Assembly (NCBI GenBank): GCA_022605955.1
Contig: JAKCOZ010000003.1
Span: 55,800,179 to 55,864,178 of the forward strand
DNA from: Rallus limicola
Lineage: Eukaryota; Chordata; Aves; Gruiformes; Rallidae
Length of the DNA stretch: 64,000 bases
Reading direction: 5' to 3'
Below are positions 12,849-25,599 of this stretch, piece after piece (position 1 is the first letter of the stretch; each line of letters begins with the position of its first letter). The translations under genes were made by a program, and so were the position numbers. Under the pieces are notes generated by a model, which was given only the letters and a program-made list of their open reading frames with translations, was not told the DNA's origin and did not search any database.

Positions 12849-13236
12849 AACGACTGACAATACAAAGGACAATGCACACTGTATATGCTGATGATGTTCT
12901 GTGTGCTGTGACATGGTGTTGGCCATGGCATCTGAGACTGAAAAGGCCCATGCCCTTCTCCAAACTTTCAGCACAGCTTCAGTTATCTCTAGTCTGGGTT
13001 TGGGAATATTCTGCTTTGTAGCAGACAGACTGCTGCAGTTTTCTTTCATTCAGCAAAATGACTGGCTCCGAGCCTTCTCTGACAACGCAGTGCATGGTAT
13101 ACTGGGGATGTGGTCCTGGGCAATAGTGATTGGACTCAGGAAGAAAAGTGACTTCACTGAGGTCACTCTGGCTGGCTTCCTCGCTTCTGTCATTGATGTG
13201 GACCACTTCTTTCTTGCTGGCTCCCTGTCATTAAAG
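12849..13236 (+). CDS. TMEM267: TMEM267 coding exon 1 (with short 5' UTR)
   Basis: The acceptor CATTTACAG ends at 12848, so 12849-12924 is 5' UTR. Coding runs 12925-13236 (104 codons) and ends LSLK at a perfect GTAAGT donor (13237). It contains the DVDHFF motif. Confidence 0.9.
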
Positions 13237-16200
13237 GTAAGTCAACAGATCAATGTTTGTTTATTTTCTTTCTTCATCACTGTTAATTATTGTTCTGTCC
13301 TATCTTGAAAAAATATTCCAATGATACTTTAATTAGAGATATTTTTAATAGGTACATGCAAATTATATTTGTATGCAGTTGTTACAGTTCTAAAAACCCT
13401 AAAAATATTTTACATCTACTGTTAAGTTCTGCTCCTTACAGGCCTCTTAGAGCTCTGAAAGCCCTCGTACATGCTATCCAATGCATATCATATACTTGCT
13501 TTGTTATGCAAGTTAAACAGGGAAGTGCTGCCATGCACATTTTGTGTATAGTGTGGATTATTTCATTTCTGTTTACAATACAGTGTAGAAATATCTGGAA
13601 AGTAGATAATCCAGTTGCTGTTTGATTTCATTCAACCTTACCAACTAGTACATTTGGTTTTAGTCAGCCTGAAATATTTCTCCTACAAATAAGATATATG
13701 TGAGCTGTTATCTTTAAAAAAGTCCGTCTGATTTTGTCCTTAAATGTAGTTAATTGAAAAAAAAAACCATAACCAAACCAAAACCAGGTATCAAACATGC
13801 CAATAAAAGTAAAAAGGTGAATTGGCTCCTCCAAATGAATAGATGTGATGTAAAGGAATGTATTGCAGAACTGCCTGTGAGGACAGAATTTCTCAATAGG
13901 AGTAGTACTAACAGATTATGGCACTCTTTTTCAGTGATTCTCTAGGGGTTTAGATGTGTCCTGTTCCCTCTTACCAATTCAGATATGTACATATATTCCT
14001 GTCCTTCTGCCTGTACCAAACAAACATGTATACCCAGCTTCCACTGACCACAACAGTCTCTTCTGTATGCTCTCAGAAACATTTCCTCTTTCAGTAAACT
14101 CCAGCTATGCCATCACTGGCCACTGCCCTCCAGACCTCCCTGAGGCAGACCCTGCTCACCCCCAGTAGGCTCCTGCTTCCCATAGATAGAGTCCTGCCAA
14201 TCTGCTTGTTACCAGAAATTTGCTCTGCTAAGTAGCACAAGTCCTCACAATTAGATTATGCCCTTGTTGCTTGCATGTATATACATACGTGCTACTTACA
14301 CCCCACCATGCCACCCAACCTACAGATGGACCTTCACAGGAGAAGGGGAAGATACCAACCTTTATCCATTCAAACAGAGTGTAACTTAGTTGTTAAACCA
14401 TCTCTCTCCTCCAGCAGTTTGCTCATAATAGTGTTAAGTTCTTCATGTGAATGACAGAGGAAATAGCTCCTAGGAAGCAAAGGAAGGAAGGAAGGAGACA
14501 GAGGGAAAATTGCTGTTCCTAGTATTCCTTTAATTAAAAGAAGAACAATGCCAAATGGCTTACAAATTTTAAAAAAACAAAATATGTAGGAGACAGCTAA
14601 ATGCAAGAAGCATTATTGCTTACAGTTGAGATGTAAAAATCTGATTTCCAATGGGAAGATGTTTATCTACAGTATCACTGTTTGTCATAGAGAAAAGTTG
14701 TTTTGCTGTTTGTGCTTTTGGGTCAGTTTTTCCCTTATATTTGTCTTTGACAGAAAGCATGTTTTCACAGAATCGGAGAGTGGTAGTAGTTGGAAGGGTC
14801 TTGAGGAGGTCATCTTCTCAAACCCCCCTGCTGAAGCAGGCTCACCTGAGCCAAGACTGTGTGCAAACAACTTTTTAATGTCTCCATGGATATGGACTCC
14901 ACAGCCCCTCTGAACACCCTGTTCCCATGCACAGTCACCATCACAGTGAAAACCTGTTTCCTTATGTTCAGGAGGATCCTGTCATGTTTCAGTTTGTGCC
15001 CTCGGCTCTTGCCTGGTCAGTGAGCACCACTGGAAAGAGCCTAGCTCTGTTCTTTTTACACCTTCCCTTCAGATAGTGCACACCTTTGATGACATCTCCC
15101 TTGAGCCTTGCCATCTCCAGGCTGCACAGTCCCAACTCTCATCCTTTCCTCATAGGCAAGATGCTTCAGGGCCTTCGAGATCTTAGTGGCCCTCCTCGGG
15201 ACTCCATCTCCTGTAGCTCCATGTCTCTTGTAGTGAGGAGCCCAGAGCTGGACTCAGCACCCCAGGCGTGGCCTTGCCAGTGCTGAGGAGAAAGGGAAGG
15301 ATCACCTTCTTCAGCGTTCTGGCAGCACTCCTAGTGCAGCCCAGGATACCACAGGTCTTCTTTGGCACAAGGTCACATTGCTGGGCCGTATTCAACTTGT
15401 TACTCAACAAGCTGAATTTCCTAAAAAATGTGTTCCAGCCTGCAACATATCCTGGTGCCTGGCACAGTTCTTCCCTAGGTAGTCCCTAGCTCTCCCCTTT
15501 TCTTCACATGTTGCATGTGAAAATGCTGTAAAATTATAAGGAAAAGCAAAGTTAGTTTGGTTGATTAATGGATCCTATAATATTAAGAGTTTGGTATAGC
15601 ATGTAAAACTATATTCTTATGTGTATTTTATTATTTTAATATCAGTAAATGCAAGTAATGAATGACTAGTTTTTGGAAAGTATTGTTGAAATTTTATTGC
15701 TACTTTTTGTTGCACTTAAAATGATTGCCAGTATTTTTTTCTTAATCATGGCCACTAGATGACAGTCTCAACCAATGTCTGTTGTAGTGTGTTACAGAAC
15801 TGGGAGGTGAGTTCTCTCTTCTGCCTTCAGTGAGGCCAGGTTACACTTTCCATGATGGAAGAAGTTCGTGTAGTCTACCCACAGTATTCCAATCAAAGCA
15901 AATTATTGCAATTTCATGACTTAATTTGTTCCTCTGTTGTTTCAGCTCCTAAGCAGCTAGCAATTGTTTTTCTAATATCCAGCCTGAAGCATTGGTGACA
16001 GTTACATCTTAGGTTTTTTTATTCTTTAAGTCCTCTCTGCAAAAGACAGCTGATTCCTGTGCTCTCCCAACAATTATTTTCCAAATACAAGATGTTGCAG
16101 GTGAAATAGCCCTTAGCAGCCAAACTTACTTAGCTGAGGCAAGAAGAAAAGGTGCCCAAAGACTTTCCCACAGTAATTTGTCTACGAATTCCTCCCTCCT

Positions 16201-19200
16201 GCCTATGCTAACTGGGCTAGTAAAGGATGTTTACCTGTTTACAGCCTTATTCTAACAAGTTGCAATACAATTATGCTTTACAAAAAGGCTCTTTTTGACT
16301 AAATAACTTGCCTGGATTTATTTTCCAACCCCCTTTCTATTTTTTCCTGTCTCCTCTGTGTTGCCTTTTGCCTAAATTATCTTCAAAGGATCCAAAGTCT
16401 GCATAGCATTTTTAGGCAAGACTTCATTAGAGTCCAATAACATAAATTCCTTTTCATGTCACAGGAATACAACACATCTCTCTTTCTAAAAAGGAAAATC
16501 TGCTGCAGGTTTAATGCTTCCCTGCAATGCCGCCCGAGTCTGTTCAGTGTCTGATATAATGCAGTCCCCATAAACTTTTCCTGACTAGTTAGACCTGATT
16601 GTAGGACGTGGTTTTTCTCTCCTCAGCTTAAGAGGATGCACCTTTGAGTTTCCTGTGGTAATTTCAGGCTGTTGCCTGTGTAATTTATGACTTCACGAGA
16701 TACTTTTTACTGTGTGTTTTGTTAGCTCCAGTCCCGTTCTTCCTCTTCAGATTGCACGATTGAGAGTAACTGATTTAAGAGACTGCAGTGCTTGCTGCTT
16801 GTGCAACACATTGCTAAGTAACTAATAAGTTAAGAAATCTAATTAGCCAACCACACCACTGTTACTAATTTGTAACAATAGTATTTTTCACAGGACTTTA
16901 CACAATTGTCTATAAAGCTCTTCACGTCACTCTTAAACCTGATGACAGGATATTTTTTTGAAATAACTCTTCAGTGCAGCATAAGGCAGCGTTGCCTCCC
17001 ACCTCCAGTGCTGCCTTCACACTGCTCCAGTCATCTGCTCTTGTTTGAGCTGACACAGCTCCCTGCTTGGATCGTTTGGCCTTTGGGCTGTTTTTTCACA
17101 GTGTCGACATTATTTTTCTGCACTATTCAGGGTAAATAGTCACTTGTGGTGTCTATACCTTTGATAAATAGATGTGTACAAAGTAGCATGTGATCTGCCC
17201 TTTTGCCCATATTATTTTTGCAACAAGTATAAAGTCTACAAAGACTTTGCTACCTTGATTTTGTAGTTCTTTGTGGTCCATGTAGGTTTTACTGTGTATT
17301 GTATGCATGGAAGCATAAAAGAGTCTAAGGCTGAGAGTTTGAAGAATCTGTCTCACCTACTAGCTCCAAAGGTGGAAGTTACCACAGCTTGCCATCACAC
17401 TCAGCGTTGCTGATAACAGCATGATGGACTGCTCCCAGTGTCCCCCAGGATTGTAAGCCAGACAGCTTGCAGAACAGAGGTACAGAAATTGCTAGCTTGC
17501 AACTTCTAAAAACGTAGAGGACACAGTTAGTGGCAAACAAGATTATACTGATAAAAAAATACATAACACAGCTGGTAGTTGTGCCACTGTTGGCCAACCT
17601 GGGCAGCACAGGAGCATTTCTGGATTTGGAGAATAAGGTTTGCACACACACAATTAATTTAATATTGAAATTATATGAGCCTCAAAACTAGGGACTTTGT
17701 CCTTGTGAAGCATCATGGACTATGAGTGAGGGAGCCCATACTGTTACATAGATTCCATGGCATCACTTTGAGCATTAAAGCAAAGAGTTTGCTTGGGTTC
17801 TCCTGCATGTCATTGTTGCCTCCTGTCTCCAGCTGCTCATGGTAGTATGTGAGAGGGGCTGGAGGAGCAGGAACTTCAAGAAAATCTTGCACCTGATTGA
17901 ACACATAGGCAAATGGAAAAGTAATTTGTGTTGTGAATAAGTTCAGTTTGCAACTGCAGCCTGATCTCTCTCATAGTAGATGTCCCTCTAAATCTACCCA
18001 AACCATAATCATTTTTTTCCAGGAGGTTTGAGGCAGAAAAGGCATGGGGGATTTAAGACCTGGTGATTTCCAAAGGTGGACAAATTTGCCTGTTAGGAGA
18101 AAGAGTGAAGCAGCTTGTATTGCCACACAGAACTATGTGTTCTATCTCTTGGGCTTGGCGATTCAGAGATTTAAATGTGCCTGTAGCTACAGAATGTAGA
18201 AGACAAAAGAGACAATTCTTCACTCAGAACTTGGGCAAGAGCATTTCAGAAGCCTAATGACTGTACTGCAGTTACAAAATAGGGTTTTCTCTTGTTAAAA
18301 CTGAGTGTTCACATTTGCTATGTGAACAACCTTGCCATCTAAATTTCTGTATGAAAACAATTCAAACATCACCTCCCCAAAACTGGACAAAGATTGGGCA
18401 CTGATACTGGTAAATTGCATATGTAATTAGCATTCAAATTCTCCTTACTGTGTTGCTGTTGACACATAACCTCCATAGGGCGGAGAGAAAAGACTCAGAT
18501 TTTGCCACTTAGGTTTTCAAAGTGCAGAAATACTGACCAGTCAGTAGCATATCCTGCAAAAATTTATCAGCATCCAGGGCATTTTATCAAAATTAGGCGA
18601 GTATGGACTTCTTAAGTTCTTGCTGGTAGTAGCAAAACCCTGACTATCTTTGTAGAGTAGGGGATAAATGATTTCACTATCACAAAATTCTTGTGCTGCT
18701 TGTATGAAACAAAAGTGAAATTGTGGAAAATACACCCTTTGCACCAACTTTAAGGAGTTGGGTCCATACCATTTCATTTAAAAACTGTTGAGGCAGTTTG
18801 AGTTTTTCACTCCTGTCACCTGATTCAGAGTCATGGACAAACATCTGTCGAGAAGCTAACAGAGCAAAGCTTTCCACAAGCCTTGCAAGGTTGGCTTTGG
18901 CTTAAAACTCAGGCTGTTGCATTCCATGGTAGCCTCTTGGCTAAGGCTACATCAGAGTTTCCTTACAGAGAAGATGGTGTTCAAGCAGTTGTCTAAATTA
19001 TCCATTAAAACTTGATTAAGCTATTCAAGAATCACAGTGTCAGGTACTGCAGCTGTTGAATCCTGCAACAGTTAACAGAACAGAAGCATTAACAGGTTAT
19101 TGGCTGGTCTCTCACAGCTTTGCTTTCTACCATAGATGCAGTGAGGAATTTGTTCAGCATAACAATCAGATGCACCTTCCTGTGCAGATAGTACATCTCT

Positions 19201-20533
19201 GGTGCCTGTTATAGTCTCCCCAAGTCTTTACCAAATGTTCTGAATTGAGACAATTAATATTACATCAGCACCTATATAGACCTTTTAGTAATGTTCTATC
19301 ATTTCTCCTGAGCTTACAGAAATAAGAATCTACTTTATTTGTTGATTAGGAATCCAAGAAATTTCTCTCTCACTTTTTTTTTATTCTACCTTTGAATTTG
19401 TAGAGGTAGCTCCAGCTGTTGCTAGTTAAGTCCATCTGGAATATTTTCTCAAGTATGCATATTAAAGCAATAGTTCTGACTTCTTAAAATGGCCAAGTGT
19501 AATCTCACTACATAGAATTTCACCTGAATTAAAGTCAGGCTTTTAAATGAGTTAACTTTAAACAAGTTGTTGCCATAAAAACCCCAGTTACAAATGATTC
19601 AGATGTTGGCTTCTGAATGTGCCCTTTGCCAGTCTGTAAAGAATATTGTGTCAAGGCAATCAAAATATATGTAATGTAGATCATATTTTGTTTTTAGTGG
19701 AAATTAATGTTCTGCTTTAGATATAGTCCAACTAAAACATCTTAATGGGTGCTAAGTGTAATTCAAGATATATTTTTGAAAATAAATGCAATTAAAGCAT
19801 GTGGAATATTTCAAGTAAAATACTTCAAATTATATTGTTTTCATTACCTTGAAATGAAATACATATAATCAGCACAGCAGAGTGTACAAACTCCTGAATA
19901 CCATATGACTACATGACAAATAGCATACTTCATCCCTGTGCCTCCCTGTTTTGCTGTGGGTAATGGTTAGTAGGATGCATGATTCGTGTCACACAGTGGG
20001 GAGACAAGGCAGCACATGGATCTCATACATCTGAATAGTCATGCTGTTAATTTTTATCAACTGCAGTGGAAAGGAACAGTATGTTTTTCTTTGCACTTCC
20101 ACTTAGTGACTTCATAACGCGCCTGCAAACATCCATGAAACATTTAATTTCTTGTCACAGTTGTAGCCATTGCCAACTATGTTTTTCTTTCCTACAGGCT
20201 GCTCTGACTCTTCCACGGAGACCTCTTCTTCATTGTTCTACTGTGATTCCTCTTGTGGCTCTGACATTAAAGGTTATTATGCACCTTCTCAGGCTTAAGG
20301 ACTCATGGTGCTTTCTTCCCTGGATGTTGTTCCTATCCTGGACTTCTCATCACATCCGTGATGGGATTCGTCACGGCCTGTGGATCTGCCCATTTGGAAA
20401 AACTCCTCCTTTGCCATATTGGCTCTATGTAGCAATTACAGCATCTTTACCTCACCTATGTTCATTTATTATGTATTTAACAGGAACTAGAGAATTAATG
20501 TCTATAAAACATGGAATTCACATTGATGTATAG
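12925..20533 (+). CDS. TMEM267: TMEM267 (C5orf28) transmembrane protein
   Basis: Two coding exons (12925-13236 and 20198-20533) join in phase 0 to give 215 residues, the same length as human TMEM267. The start is the ATG giving [13 protein letters not shown], which matches the family N-terminus; in-frame ATG 12913 is upstream and less likely. Hydrophobic segments lie near residues 19-33, 56-71, 80-100, 116-135, 141-153 and 177-199, so it is a multi-pass membrane protein. Conserved-looking His/Asp sites are H57, D91-x-D93-H94, R111...H116, HH155-156, D159 and H163, followed by PFG at 169-171. Function is unknown. The pattern resembles bacterial YdjM/DUF457 metal-dependent membrane hydrolases (inference). 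It sits between C5orf34 and CCL28, as in the human block. Confidence 0.95.
13237..14765. other. TMEM267 intron, first part
   Basis: About 1.5 kb of non-coding sequence. I see nothing beyond a small GGAA-rich patch near 14480. Confidence 0.5.
14766..15485 (-). mobile_element. CR1 LINE 3' fragment, minus orientation
   Basis: The left end (TCACAGAATCGGAGAGTGG) is the reverse complement of a CR1 3' end. The body reads, on the minus strand, as the last part of CR1 ORF2 and its 3' UTR. It is 5'-truncated with many substitutions, so it is old and inactive. It lies in the TMEM267 intron, antisense to the gene. Confidence 0.8.
15486..20197. other. TMEM267 intron, second part
   Basis: About 4.7 kb, AT-rich. 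I find no exon, LTR or LINE that I can name. It ends at the exon 2 polypyrimidine tract. Confidence 0.5.
20198..20533 (+). CDS. TMEM267: TMEM267 coding exon 2
   Basis: Acceptor TTTCTTTCCTACAG ends at 20197. It encodes [14 protein letters not shown] through the C-terminal GIHIDV and stops at TAG (20531-20533). It includes the [18 protein letters not shown] block. Confidence 0.95.
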   Translation, partial: AALTLPRRPLLHCSTVIPLVALTLKVIMHLLRLKDSWCFLPWMLFLSWTSHHIRDGIRHGLWICPFGKTPPLPYWLYVAITASLPHLCSFIMYLTGTRELMSIKHGIHIDV

Positions 20534-23170
20534 GAAGGATGGGTCTGTAAAGGTAGTTTCTATCAGCACCTGAAATAAGCAGTCTGTTTGTCACCGATTT
20601 CCTCATGTTTCCTACAACTTCCAGGTTTGGTGTTTCAAGCCTGTGGAGCCCGTCAGAGCTCCTGTGTCAGTTCCTTGAGGTCATAGCACCTGTTTCACCA
20701 ATGGCGATAACTTTGTACATTCTACTTGTAAAACATGTGGTCTGCCATTATAGTTCATGCATAGCTGGCTGAATTTAAAAGTACTTGCTCTCTCTGTAAT
20801 TTTATTGCTCATGGTGCCATTCAGTTTGGATTTATATTCTGCCTTTAGGTAATATGTTTCATCTAGATAGCATTTATATGGCACTTTTAAATTTTTAAAG
20901 TACTATATAAATGCTAAGTATTGGTGAGAATTCAGTTTTGTAGGGCACTTCTATTGAATTTATTTATTCCTTTTCCTCCTGGACTCTTAGATTCAATTAT
21001 TTGAGAAGAAACACTTTGCATTTCACAGTGTGCAACTGTGTATCTGCACCTCTTCAAACACTGGGACCACATAGTGTTCCTAGTAAATTCTACTCCTCTG
21101 TAGTTGCTTGGTACTCAATTTGCAGATAATTACTAGCTATAATTTGTGGTTAGAAAGGAGAAGACAGTTTGGTTACACTATTATGTGTGTTGGCCAAAGG
21201 GATTAATTTTAAAGACATACTAATTATGGGTATTATGTAGTTTGGAACTAAGGAATTTTTATAAATATGTAAGAATTGTATGAAGGCAAATATTTATTAC
21301 AGTAAAATATAAGCTTTAAGGGATATTCAGGATAAATTTAATCAAAATTGCTTAAAATATGAGTTTGCTTAAAGACCTTACTGCTGTACTCATCAGTCTT
21401 TTCCATTAAGGGCAATATTGTCCTTGTTACTGTAAAATGAAAAGCACTGTAATTATACAAAGGTAGAAACTTCCTCATAAATAAGTTCCTGGAGGAATAA
21501 ATGTTAATGTTTCAGGTTCATAATGCACTAAACTGTGCTGTGGACTACTCAAAGTAACAGGTTTCATTTACAGCAATTTCTTAGAAATATTTCCAGAGTA
21601 AAAATAAAGATTCTGTCTAGCTGACAGCGTACAAGCTGAGAAATATCTACTAATGCTTGATTTGTGAATTTTTTCCTCATTGGACTTCATTGCCCAATAA
21701 GGAGGTGGGGCCTTCATTATTCTGGTTTGTGATGAACAGCTGTCAGAAGGAATTGTTTTTATGGAAGAGCATATATAGGGCAGCACAGGCTGAACTTTTC
21801 AAAAGGTGCAAGGATTACATGATGTGTTCTTACTACGTCAGTAAATGTATACTAGTGAAAGTACAAAAGAGTTACAGAAAATACTAAATAGCATGGCTGG
21901 CTTAATAGATAGCAGAGGCTTTCTGTGGCTGCAAAGTACTAGAGGCTCTCTGCAGCACACTAAGCTAATTAGGAAAAGTGTTTCACCCGTCTGAAATGTG
22001 CCTTCACACAAAAAGAGTGTGGTCTCTGCCCCATCTGTTCTCCATGTTAGAAAAGTGTGTTTATAGAAACTTCTCTGGCAGTGTAGTGAGCCTGTCTAGC
22101 CATTATTATAAAATGAATGCAATGCTTTTCTCTTGGAAAGAAGTTTGGAAAAGGAGAACGTACCTTAAAGGATTATCCTCATATGGTTCTGTCTTACAGT
22201 ATGCAAGTTTCCTAGAAACAGTGTGAGAAATACCTTGTTTTAGAGCCCTTGGAACAGGAGCTTTTATCCAAATCCTCATGGTTTAGTAGAGGAGCATTGC
22301 TTGTTCCTTCTAAGCTGTATTTTAAACTATAGCCTATGAAATGCCAGTAATTAATATATTTTGTGCAAGAGGTGAACACTTTGATCTGTGAAGGAAGTTT
22401 TCTGTATTCTTGTTTCTGTGTATAATACTTGTATAATGTGATGCTTTATCCAAATTTGGTGCAAAGGGGAAAAATGTATATAGGAACAAAATGGAGAGTT
22501 AACATTTTGTTCCTTTTAGGTTTTAGCTGTAGCATTCTTAGTAACTTGTCCACCAACACTCCTTAAAATTGGTACTGTACTGTTCTAGCTACATTTAATA
22601 ATCTGCTAATGGGTGCATCTTCAGTAGTTTAACAACAGTATTTTCATTGTCTGTATTTCTTGTGATTTTCAGCTGTTATTTCAAAATACTATTTTTCCCA
22701 ACTTCTGCCCATTCAGCCAGAGCAGTAGGTGAATGCCACTTAAAAACGTATTAAGGAAAGCATCAGGCACTTGGGACATGACTTCTTTCTCTCCCTCCAG
22801 ACAGACCTGGCAGTCTCACCCCTCATCCTGACATTTAGTTGACTTTAACTCAGGCCACTGACAGCTTTTAAAGGGTCACCCACACGGTGCTGTTCCTGAG
22901 TAGCCAGGTGAGGGAACAAAGGGGATGGTAAATATTTGTTTCAGCCCATGTCACCTAGGAGATACACCTGCCTATTGTGAATGAGTTGCTTAACAATTCC
23001 TTACTTGTATTTCATGTGCATTTCAACTATGCATCGATACCTGCCACGTGTAGCAAAACCATGGCAAAAATAAATCAAGATACTGAAACCAGTCAATCTG
23101 TGTTCTGCTGCATGCACTACAGTACTAAGTGTGAGGTACAAAAAGCACGTGAATGACACTGAAAATTGTT
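20534..23170 (+). other. TMEM267 3' UTR and intergenic DNA
   Basis: Non-coding. AATAAA-type motifs occur at about 21496 and 21604, candidate poly(A) signals for TMEM267, but the sequence alone does not fix the true end. Nothing else is recognisable. Confidence 0.45.
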
Positions 23171-23376
23171 ACCAAACTCAAGCTTTCAACGGTCTCGTGT
23201 ATCGTCGACGGGAGTTCCAGCGGCGACTAAGTCCAGAGACCAATTTTTGAGGTAGACCTAGTGAACCAGAGGGGAGGATAGCAGGCACCGCGGTAACGAC
23301 CAGGCAACTCTGTGCACAGACCAAGGTAAGAAAATCGGACGTTAAGTATTGCCTTGGTGGTCGGGACATTCGGGGA

Positions 23377-23378
<2 letters not shown>

Positions 23379-23423
<45 letters not shown>

Positions 23424-23702
23424 GACACATAGTTAAGTGTGCGTGTGTGTGTGTGTGTGTGAAAGAGATGTGCAGTTAAGTGTGTGTGTGTGTGTGTGTG
23501 TGAAAGAGATGTGCAGTTAACTGTGCGTGTGTGTGTGAAAGATGTACAGTTAAGTATGTGTGTGTGTGAAAGAGATGTGCAGTTAAGTGTGTGTGTGTGT
23601 GTATGAAAGAGATGTACAATTAAGTGTGTGTGTGTGTGTGTGTGTGTATGAAAGAGATGTACAATTAAGTGTGTGTGTGTGTGTGAAAGAGATGTGCAGT
23701 TA
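23379..23702. repeat. compound (TG)n minisatellite
   Basis: Runs of TG of varying length alternate with about eight copies of a roughly 19-nt spacer of the form AAAGAGATGTGCAGTTAAG (variants ACACATAG, ATGTACAATTAAG). The whole array is about 320 bp. A long reverse-strand open frame of His-Thr repeats across it is an artefact of the repeat. Confidence 0.85.
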
Positions 23703-24365
23703 AAGTACGAAGTGAGTGCGGAGCCCAGATCCGCGGTTCCGTTTTTCCGCGAGGGAAGCGGCCGGAGAAGGGCGAAGTGAAAGGCGGATTTTGGTGTTAA
23801 GTCTCCAAGGGACCGAATGGGGTATAAGGATAGCCGGCTTGAAAAGAAAATAGGGGTTGGAGAGAGAACCCCTGGAAACATTCCTCCATACAGTCCCTTA
23901 GGGAGGATGTTGGTAAATTGGAAAGACACGTCCTGTTGGGGATACCTGTAAGTCGTGAGGAGACGTCCTACGCGAGGTACAGTGCATTGGTGCTCGCCCC
24001 ACGGGTGGATTTGAATCCGGTGAAGTACGTGAGACCCTTTGGTGGTCTGGGTTTATAGCAGAAGCAATGTGGGATAGATACCATTTATAACATGCTGCAG
24101 CCCACGGGAATTGAAATTTACATCGTTGTGGTTACGCTTTGTGCATGCAATAAGTTTTTGTGCCCAGTACCGTGTATGGGATGAGTGGTTTGAGTGAGAG
24201 TTGTGAGTGAACAAGTCGCAGTCTGACTGCAGGATGAGTGCTGAGTCTCCAGGAGGAGAGTGGCTGGAGACAAACACAGTGAATGGCAGATTTAAACTGT
24301 TTGTGTGAGTGAAATGAGTTTTAAAGGAGTTGTTTTCTGGTGCTTTGTATGCGGGTCAAAGGATC

Positions 24366-24368
<3 letters not shown>

Positions 24369-24402
<34 letters not shown>
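24369..24402. repeat. (TG)n microsatellite
   Basis: A pure run of about 17 TG units within the older retroviral remnant, separate from the compound array 670 bp upstream. Confidence 0.9.
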
Positions 24403-24405
<3 letters not shown>

Positions 24406-25599
24406 CCGTTGTGTGATCTGTGTGTAAGCAGGAGGTTGTGGCGCAATTTGGAAGCAATTTTTGGTGTGATGAATGGGAGGAAGGACTGGTCTGATTGGGA
24501 TGGCGTTTCTGGTTTGGGACAGCTTGAGCAAGTGGTTGGTGGGGATTTGAAAGGTGAAAAATCGGGAGAAGGACTGTTTGAGAGCTTCTGAGTCTCTGGG
24601 TCAGGAGCAGGAACGGGCCTTTGCCTGTTTTGTGAACAGTGTGGTTTGTGTATGTTGCCCTTTGAGTTTTGTAACATGAACTGTGTAACTACGATGTGAC
24701 CTCCTGAGAGTGAATAGGGGAAATTTGGATGATAAGCCATGGTCCTCTCAGGATGTTTTGCCCCTGTGAATTCTGTACGCAAACTGTGTAAATAATTATA
24801 GGATGGCCGCCCCTAAGGCAGCCAATATCTGTAATATTGTCTCTTGCCGAAGGGATAGGTAAGTTATACGATCTTCTTGAGATGCCCTGATCTCGTCCCT
24901 CACCCCAGGGACAGGATTTGGTGAAAAACCGCTGTTTTCACTGAATTATCTGGGCTGGCTGAACCAGTGCAAAAAGGCTGTGTATATTTAAGCCAGGTAT
25001 GAGTGACTGGAGGCAGGGCATTCCCCTTGCCACACCAGGAGATCCGGTCCACCTTAAACCTGATTAGGGGTCTCCCTGAAGCCTTTTAAAATCGATGTGC
25101 AAAGCCTAAAGGAAAAGATTCTGTGAGCAATTGATCATAATACACTCTACCCCAACCAGCAGCAACAGCCTGTTTTAACATGGGGAGAACTATTACTAGA
25201 AATTGTTATTTATGGCACAAAGGTGGGATGTTTAGAGGAAGTTTAAATTCGCAGGTCTGGATTTGCCAGGCTTTTGGTTTGTTTTGGTTTGGTTTTTTTG
25301 AAGTATTCCCACCCCCCCTCGGCAAACCAGTTCTCAGCTCGATGGTCTGAGGAGAAAGGACACCTCGCCCAGCACTAAGTAGGCAATTCATAGATTGTTC
25401 GCACATGGAGCGGCCAATTAGCTAAAACCACCAAAACACAGGAGGAGGGAGTCTTCTGTGCCTGTCAGTCAGTCCTTGCTCAGACCTGAGGAAGGACCTG
25501 ATGGATTATAAACTAGAAAGCGCGGGGGAAATTTCAGGCTGACCCACTCCCTTAGAACAGCCTGACCAGCATCCTAACCCACATGTCATGGGAACCGCT

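Noticed and set aside
23342..23929. 195-codon minus-strand open frame rich in His-Thr
   Set aside because: It is the reverse reading of the compound (TG)n minisatellite; the open frame follows from the repeat composition.
24340..24591. 83-codon frame with a Cys-Val repeat start
   Set aside because: The first third is a (TG)n translation; the rest lies in the decayed older ERV with no recognisable Gag motif.
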